A stretch of 64,000 nucleotides of DNA from Hofstenia miamia (Eukaryota; Xenacoelomorpha; Acoela). Each line of letters starts with the position of its first letter. Positions within the stretch are counted from its first letter, which is position 1. The notes under the pieces are model-generated. The model ran no database searches and had not been told where the DNA came from. It worked only from the letters and a program-made list of their open reading frames with translations. The stretch lies in the NCBI GenBank assembly GCA_004352715.1, contig SCFE01000075.1, positions 1,818,860-1,882,859 on the forward strand, given 5' to 3'. This document shows positions 58,029 to 64,000 of the stretch, one piece after another. Both the position numbers and the translations under genes were made by a program.

Positions 58029-61000
58029 ATGTGCTGCTTGCTGATGGTGATCTCAAAAGTAAGTTTTTAAATAGTTTTAAATGTAATTTCTAGTGTACCT
58101 TAAAAGTAATTGAATTTTAACAGATGTTTATTGCAAGCAATAATGAATAGATCAGAGATTCTTAACATTTCTTGGACGGTAGCTTTTCAATTCTACTAGA
58201 ATTTGGTTGCTATCCCCCCCAAATTTTTCTTTCCTGTCATAAATTTTGTAAGCTAAAATTGTCAGCAAATATCTCCATATTAAAGATATTTGGACAATTT
58301 TGGTATGATTTTAAACGTCGTTCAAGTTCAAAGCAAAAAGATTAAAGCTTCTAATAACATGCGAAATTTGACTGATTTATTGAAGAAAATTGCTTAATTC
58401 CGAGACCACGCCGAAGGATTTCCAACCCACAGGTTGAGAATTGCTGAAAGACACAATGCAAATGTACAGATAGCCTATTAATTTTACACCTTTCCTGAAG
58501 TCCTGTATATTAATTTCTCTAACTATAGTAATGAAGTAAAATTTGTCTAATGAAATATTATGCATTGTCAGAAGCATTTGCCTTAATATCTACATTAAAA
58601 CTTCGTAAATATTAACAAATTACCTGACTAATAGGAATAGTTTGTTAAAATGAACATTTGAAAAGTTATTAATTCCTAGGTTTTCCACTTATCAATTGAA
58701 TACTTGTCTATCTTACTTTGTAATCATAAGTCCCAAGTCAGAAGCCATGCATTATTAATGCTATCAAAAATTTTCACTGATCAAATAAAGAAAATTTCAT
58801 CGCAATCGTTCTTTGTATATATAGTTGCATGCTTTAGTCTATGAAGTTTTCAGTAAACTTGAAATATCAAAAACTTTCCAAATTCTAATGCATGCATATA
58901 TTTCTAAATATATAGTTGATAAGCTTACATATTTTATAGGAGTGTATAAGCTAAACCTGAAATTGATGTCTAATTTGGGGAATGAACGCATTGAAAATGC
59001 TTATGAAGAAGTTTTTGTCAAAGAAGAAATGAATAAATTGGTAAGCCATATAAATCAGTTATTAATTTTTTCAATTTTCGTTCTTTGATATAATGCTTTA
59101 AATTTCATGAGATCACAGTGTTCTTATTTGAATGTTCCTTTAAATACGTGCATTCTGTATCAAAAATTGATTTTCATATTCTATGCAGCGCTAGAAATAT
59201 TATTAGAGGTGGTGGTTAAATTTTCACAAATAACAATAAGGAATACATCATCGCGAAGAGGATATAGATAATTGGGAAGGATTTTTGTTTTATTCTCCTT
59301 TGTTGTTCTATGCATTACAAAATTCACTGTATTTTTGGATTATTATCAGTGCTATAATATGTTGACACGTTTTCGTTGCTCTCAATAGGTATTTTCAGAA
59401 TTACAGTTTATACAATTGATACTGAAAATTACTACAAATTACGTAAATAGAAATTGCAAACTTGTTTTCAAAATACAATGTTTTGACTACAAATTTGTGA
59501 GGTTTGACGTATTATGCATAAACATCGGTTACCCGATTAAACTCGAACCGATTTCTGAGTTTCGGGTCGAGTCGCGTTCCGGTATCAAACTTTAGGGTCT
59601 TGTTGGGGTCGAGAACAAAGCTTAGATTGGTTGATCAAAAAGTTACTGCTATAAAGTGCCATTAGAATTAAGAAAGATTCAAGTCTTTAAATTACTGTTT
59701 TGCGCATTTGAGAATANCGCGTTCCGGTATCAAATTATCGGGTCTCGTCGGGTTCGAGTACAAAGCTTAGATTGACTGATCAAAAAGTTACTGCTATAAA
59801 GTGCCATTATAATTGAGAAAGATTCAAGACTTTAAATTACTGTTTTGGGCATATGAGTAAATATTGTGTGCCCTTGCCCTCATGATCCGTTCTGAATCCT
59901 CTCTGCCCATTCTCCGCTGTGTCCAAAATCTGCCGGTCGATTAAGTATAGGCGAGTGACCAAATTTGAGTGATTTCTAACACAGCCTCAAAAACCTACCG
60001 GACTTTCAAAAAAAGACATTAAACTAAAATTTGCAAGGTATCATATATTTGTAATCAAACACAGATTCATCTAAAGAAAACTTTAAAAGAAACTGTACAG
60101 AACACAAATATTCAGATAAGTTTCTGGTAAAATATGGTGTGCCCGTGTCCATCTGGCCGTTGTCTTCATGCTCGTTGCCCACCCAATGCCCTCGGGCTTC
60201 GTGCCGCTCGACAGGTATCGGGCAGCCCGTAAAACACTACTTTAAGAAACAGCAATGCTTGCCCTAGCAGAAAGTCACTTATGCTAGTAATCAGTTGATT
60301 GGATAGAAATTCACAGCATTAAATAGGGTTCATAGTGAACTTATATTGTCACTTTCATATGGATGCACACAATTGAAGTTATTACGAAATATTGTTTCTT
60401 CATCTATAAAAGAACCATTTTAGTGTCGACATTTTATACAGAAAGGGATCTGTACCCATTGCAGCTTAGACAAAATTGATCTTCATTCTGGAGATTTGGT
60501 TGCTAACTTAACACTAAAGTTTACTAAAAGTGGTGAAAGCGTTGACTTCTACGAAAACCAGTTGAACGATGCAATGGAATTTCATACTATTTTTTCAAAA
60601 GAAAAAATTACACTTCAAAGCAGTATGTGATTTTGTCAATCCATTAATTTCAACTTTAATTGCTATATTTAGGCATGATTTACTTCTGTGAATTTCATAG
60701 CCATGAGATACAATCTGCAGATGAAGCACGAAGCATTGTTAGATTTGATTTAATACTTTTAATGTATTTTATTCATTAATGTAAACCTAAGTTTCTAAGA
60801 AACTTTTTGCTTTGAAGGAATTTTTTATTAGTAAACATGAATTTAAAAAATTGCTTAATATGTTTCAAAGATTACTACTTTTCGATGCAAAATATTAATT
60901 CACTTATAGGTGTCTTCATGAACTCGCATTTCATAATTTAACTCTAATACGTCACAAACTATTTTGACTTGGCCGAAATTATTACAAATTATTAATGATA

Positions 61001-63614
61001 ACAACGGATTTGTCTCATTAGACTAGTAAAGAAGTCTTAACAACCCATGAAAGTGAGACCAACTTAAACTTTAAAGTTCTTGCAAGTTTTTGCAAATTCC
61101 ATGCTAATACTTGAAAGCATATTTTAAGTGATGTTAGCTTTTCAAAAACATTTCGGTTGGTTCGTTAATGTATAAATTTGGAACAGTTTTATCCTAATTT
61201 ACATATTTTTGCTGGAAATGTTGAATCCAAATTCAATAGTTTAATATTCGGACAAAGGATTTTTCAATTTTTTATCTCCCATGCAAAGTCTAAATTATAG
61301 TAAAAATCATTCTTTGTTATTGAAAACTAGAAAATTAAACTTATTTGCTCCACAGATATACTTTAAATATGGAAACTAAGATGTTTCCTAATTTTGCCAA
61401 CTCTAAAAATTTACTTTCAAGCATTAGAATGAAATTTGCAAGAACTTGCAAGAACTTTAAAGTTTAAGTTGGTCTCACTTCCATAGAAAAATCACGTCAA
61501 AATAATATTAAATTTAATAGACAACAACTGATCATATATATATATATATTGTTGGACTTTATCAGTTATGATTTAGTGTCACTCTTCAATGAAGGGTTTT
61601 GAAGAACCTAAAGCATGTGACTACGTTGATGAGTTTGGTGTTGACAATACTGCTTACTCCAAAGTATTTCGTTTCTTTATATATATGTCACTGAATGACA
61701 AACTTAAGCGAGAATTTTCCAATTGGTGTTGTAATGGTAATCTGGTTTCTGATTTTAATATGAATACACTTTGTAAAGTTGCACTCAATATTCTATATAT
61801 TTTCCATTGCTTTGATTAGTACATCGATATGAAGAGAATCTCAACAACAAAGAGCCAATTTGCGAAAATATAGACTCAATTCGTAACAATAAAATATAAC
61901 AATCTGAGGATTTTGCACACTAATAATCCTCTCCCAGAATAAACGATGATAATTACTTTTATCTTCAGCTTCTAGATGATTTTTTATTTCTTCAATATAT
62001 TCAACGAGATGTGCATTGCCTGTTGCATTTGGCCTACTAGAATATAGCCTTTTTACTCAGGTAAGAAGTTTTCAATAGGATTTAAATCTGGTGAAAAAAG
62101 AGGTAGGAAAATTTCTGTAACATTCTTTACGTGCAAATATTCTAAGATCTTAGACAATCTAAGTCTACATAAGAATCATTCACTACTCTAAGTTCCATTC
62201 ATTTTACACGTGCCTTCGTAGATAACTTAAAGTTGATTTTTATGTATTTTTGGAAACAGGTTCTTTACTGTTGCAAATTGGCTCCTTATTTTTGGGATTC
62301 TCTGCAAATGCAAATTTTAGATATTTCCACAAATGGTATGGTCAGCTTGGATAAAGCTGTGCATTAAATCCACCATTCTAATGATAGAAATAATTAAGCA
62401 TACTTACTTACAAATTAATGAATGATTAATTAATATATAAAACATTAATTGATTCCAATGCAGGTCAAGCGATTCCAATCTAGAAGATGTCTCCTACGAA
62501 AATATGTTAATTTCTTTCCTAAAATTTATAATTTGTACAGCAAACTGAGCGTATTTTAGTGAATCTTTATGATGTGTCATACCATCCGTCAAGCAAATAT
62601 GTTTCAATCGGCCATGGTGTAGGAGATGAGATACCAGAGGTTTGCATTATTATCGTTATTTTAATACTTAAGGTGCATATTTAGTGCAATGGTTGTAGTT
62701 CAACAGATGTGTTGACTTTGTGTAGATTGTACAAGCTTTCAATGCTTACTGCAATGCGATTAGCGAATACTTGGGTTGCAAGATTTTGCAGCAATGAGCC
62801 TTTAGAAGCCAAGTTCCAAAATGTATCCAAGCACAAACTTCAACCTGGTACAATAGCGTTTAGAAGATAGTTTTTGAATAATTTTCAAGATAATAGCAAT
62901 ATATTTTAGTGAATATAAAGCAATTTTCACAAACCCTCGGTGTTCAATGGAAAACTGAATACGGTCGTAATTCAAAAGAAAAAGAATTCTTGAGGAAGTT
63001 CCTTAAAAACAAGGTGATATTAGTAGTAAATGATTCATATAGTGATTCAAGATATATCCTCAGTAAATTGTGAAATTTGAATGATTACTTAGAAAGTTTT
63101 ACAAAACCATTATTGGGAATAGCAATCTCAATTACTTGTGAGAAAAGATAAATTTCTGATATCATATATTACCTAAGCACTTGCAGTGTTTGTAACAAAA
63201 CCAGCATTCGTTTGAATTTAACTGTTTTCATATAATATTAGCAAAATATGGGTGGAAAAATATATTAATTGGAAACTAAATATTCAGTGTCTTTCAATGA
63301 GAAACATTTCTTGCCAGTTGTTGGTGTCACTGACTTCAGTTCATCGTATTATAAATATATATAAAAACAAGGCTAAATTTGTGACCTAATAAAACAAGGA
63401 ATGCCTCTAAAATCTAAATACAAATGGAGCAGAAAATCATGTAGCTTGCCAATTCAATTTTTTACCACGAAACCGCTCAAAACGCTTAAAACAGCTTTGT
63501 TAAAATTCAAATAAGTACTCTGCATCAAGTCTGTTCAGCGTAAGCTTTATTTGGTTGCAGGGCGAAGGTTATGAAAACCACTTCACTCGAACCATGGCAC
63601 TCGTTAAACTTGCG
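58029..63614 (+). CDS. Unrecognised multi-exon gene with SEA-like and Cys-rich parts (partial)
   Basis: Exons, all AG/GT-bounded: 58029-58058, 58940-59040, 60442-60622, 60673-60737 (end uncertain), 61577-61736, 62560-62639, 62685-62847, 62910-63013, 63561-63614. Phases agree at every join except that the fourth exon needs a weak GTTAGA donor. Some introns are only 45-62 bp; the 45-bp one carries an in-frame TAG, so it must be spliced. The first three exons read VLLADGDLK, VYKLNLKLMSN, a helix-like stretch, CTHCSLDKIDLHSGDLVANL and TLKF. The strand-helix-(H-S-G-D)-strand order recalls a SEA domain, with G-D where G-S is usual. Later exons are Cys-rich: KACDYVDEFGVDN, FSNWCC, SSKYVSIGHGVGDEIPE, CNGCSSTDVLTLCRLYKL, then FSQTLGVQWKTEYGRN. 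Both ends are missing. I know no family for the second half. Confidence 0.65.
59525..60235. repeat. GC-enriched degenerate repeat in intron, with contig overlap at N 59717
   Basis: GGGTCGAGTCGCGTTCCGG-type sequence (59555-59610), repeated after the N (59573-59716 matches 59718-59861), is followed by CCC/GCCC-rich sequence at 59870-59950 and 60135-60230 (GTGCCCGTGTCC, CCTCGGGCTTCGTGCC). The duplication at the N is an assembly overlap; the composition itself is real. Confidence 0.6.
61044..61486. mobile_element. MITE copy 2, opposite orientation to 6325-6770
   Basis: Ends CCCATGAAAGTGAGACC and GGTCTCACTTCCATAG. The interior is the reverse complement of copy 1 (shared ACTAGAAAA and CACAGATATACTTTAAATAT words). 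It lies in the intron between the exons ending near 60737 and starting at 61577. The TIRs are about 70 bp and the element is non-coding. Confidence 0.75.
61850..62292 (-). mobile_element. Deleted Tc1/mariner-like element in an intron
   Basis: Minus-strand LPLFSPDLNPIENFLPE at about 62105-62055 is the terminal catalytic block of Tc1/mariner transposases. AGAGCCAATTTGC at 61851 and its complement GCAAATTGGCTCCT at 62274 are short inverted ends. At about 440 bp it keeps only the transposase end. It lies between the exons 61577-61736 and 62560-62639. Confidence 0.6.
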
Positions 63615-64000
63615 GTAATGAAATGAAAAAAATCATGTACAACAACGAAAGAAAGGATCTAGAAACCAACTCCATTTAAAGTTCTATCCCAAAAACCTCA
63701 TTGACTAGAAACAAATTGTGGTTTTTGGGGTTAATTTTGGTCCAATGATATGTGAACTTTGCAATGTGTAGAATGAACAACAGATAAAACCACCTTATGT
63801 AATACCAATTATAAGTATTTTCTTTATTATAGACCAATTTTACTAAATTTACCATAATTTTTTGGCATACATCAGATGAACTCCACATTGTATTACATTA
63901 CATATTCATATGTGACTGGATTTTGTTGTCTTTTTAAAACGCAACAATCATTTAGATTATCTGAAAACTTGTCACTATTTTAGTGTGAAATGATGTTCCA
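63615..64000. other. Intron of the unrecognised gene, running off the window
   Basis: Starts with the GTAATG donor. I see no further exon before the window ends. Confidence 0.4.

Noticed and set aside
59751-59765. GGTTCGAGT, resembling a tRNA T-loop box B
   Set aside because: No matching A box or cloverleaf nearby. It belongs to the CGAGT-type repeat. I found no convincing tRNA or rRNA gene in the window.
61589-61819. Reading the 61.6-kb frame as a free-standing 76-residue protein
   Set aside because: The coding-like part ends at a GTAATC donor at 61736 and joins in phase to 62560. It is an internal exon.

Overview
The window looks like AT-rich nuclear DNA from an invertebrate animal. Coding sequence is split by GT..AG introns. 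Three or four host genes lie in long non-coding stretches, and the rest is dominated by animal transposable-element families: CR1-like non-LTR retrotransposons, a Penelope-like element, a Ty3/Gypsy-like remnant, Tc1/mariner elements, a P-like THAP element and MITEs. Long (TA)n tracts border most of the long N gaps. I cannot fix the species. CR1-rich, AT-rich genomes such as cnidarians are compatible, but that is only an impression.

Layout. 1-4.5 kb: a degenerate CR1-like element on the minus strand (SGNH-esterase ORF1, 2A-like relic, APE endonuclease, RT), broken by a Penelope-like fragment and by a short LINE tail. 4.9-8.4 kb: a 57-bp tandem repeat with an inverted partner 2 kb away, a MITE, and a DNA element with a DUF4806-like coding remnant. 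10-15.9 kb: a G-rich repeat, a mariner-like element running into a 1000-N gap, and a gutted Ty3/Gypsy-like element with a Harbinger-type MITE inside. 16-24 kb: two more CR1-like elements on the plus strand, one split by a P-like THAP transposon, and the 3' end of a third on the minus strand. 24-25.7 kb: a Tc1-like element with IR/DR termini. 27.4-29.2 kb: a large terminal exon of a type II membrane protein that looks like a STELLO/DUF288 glycosyltransferase. 30-34.6 kb: a Tc1-like relic and a non-LTR element whose ORF1 starts with an intact 2A-like motif. 40.1-40.3 kb: a SMIM13-like small membrane protein (minus). 47.5-48.6 kb: a complete two-exon MOLO-1/TPM-domain protein. 53.2-56.8 kb: another minus-strand non-LTR relic. 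58.0-63.6 kb: at least eight consistent exons of a gene I do not recognise, with a SEA-like N-terminal part, 45-62 bp micro-introns, and a MITE and a mariner relic in its introns.

The host genes are not visibly linked in function. Three of the four encode membrane or secreted-type proteins. The clearest biological theme is the retrotransposons: at least two, probably three, carry a 2A-like D-x-E-x-N-P-G-P motif at the start of an ORF, and two carry an SGNH esterase ORF1. Assembly quality matters: six of the seven isolated single-N positions are flanked by direct duplications, so several apparent repeats are unmerged contig overlaps, not biology.
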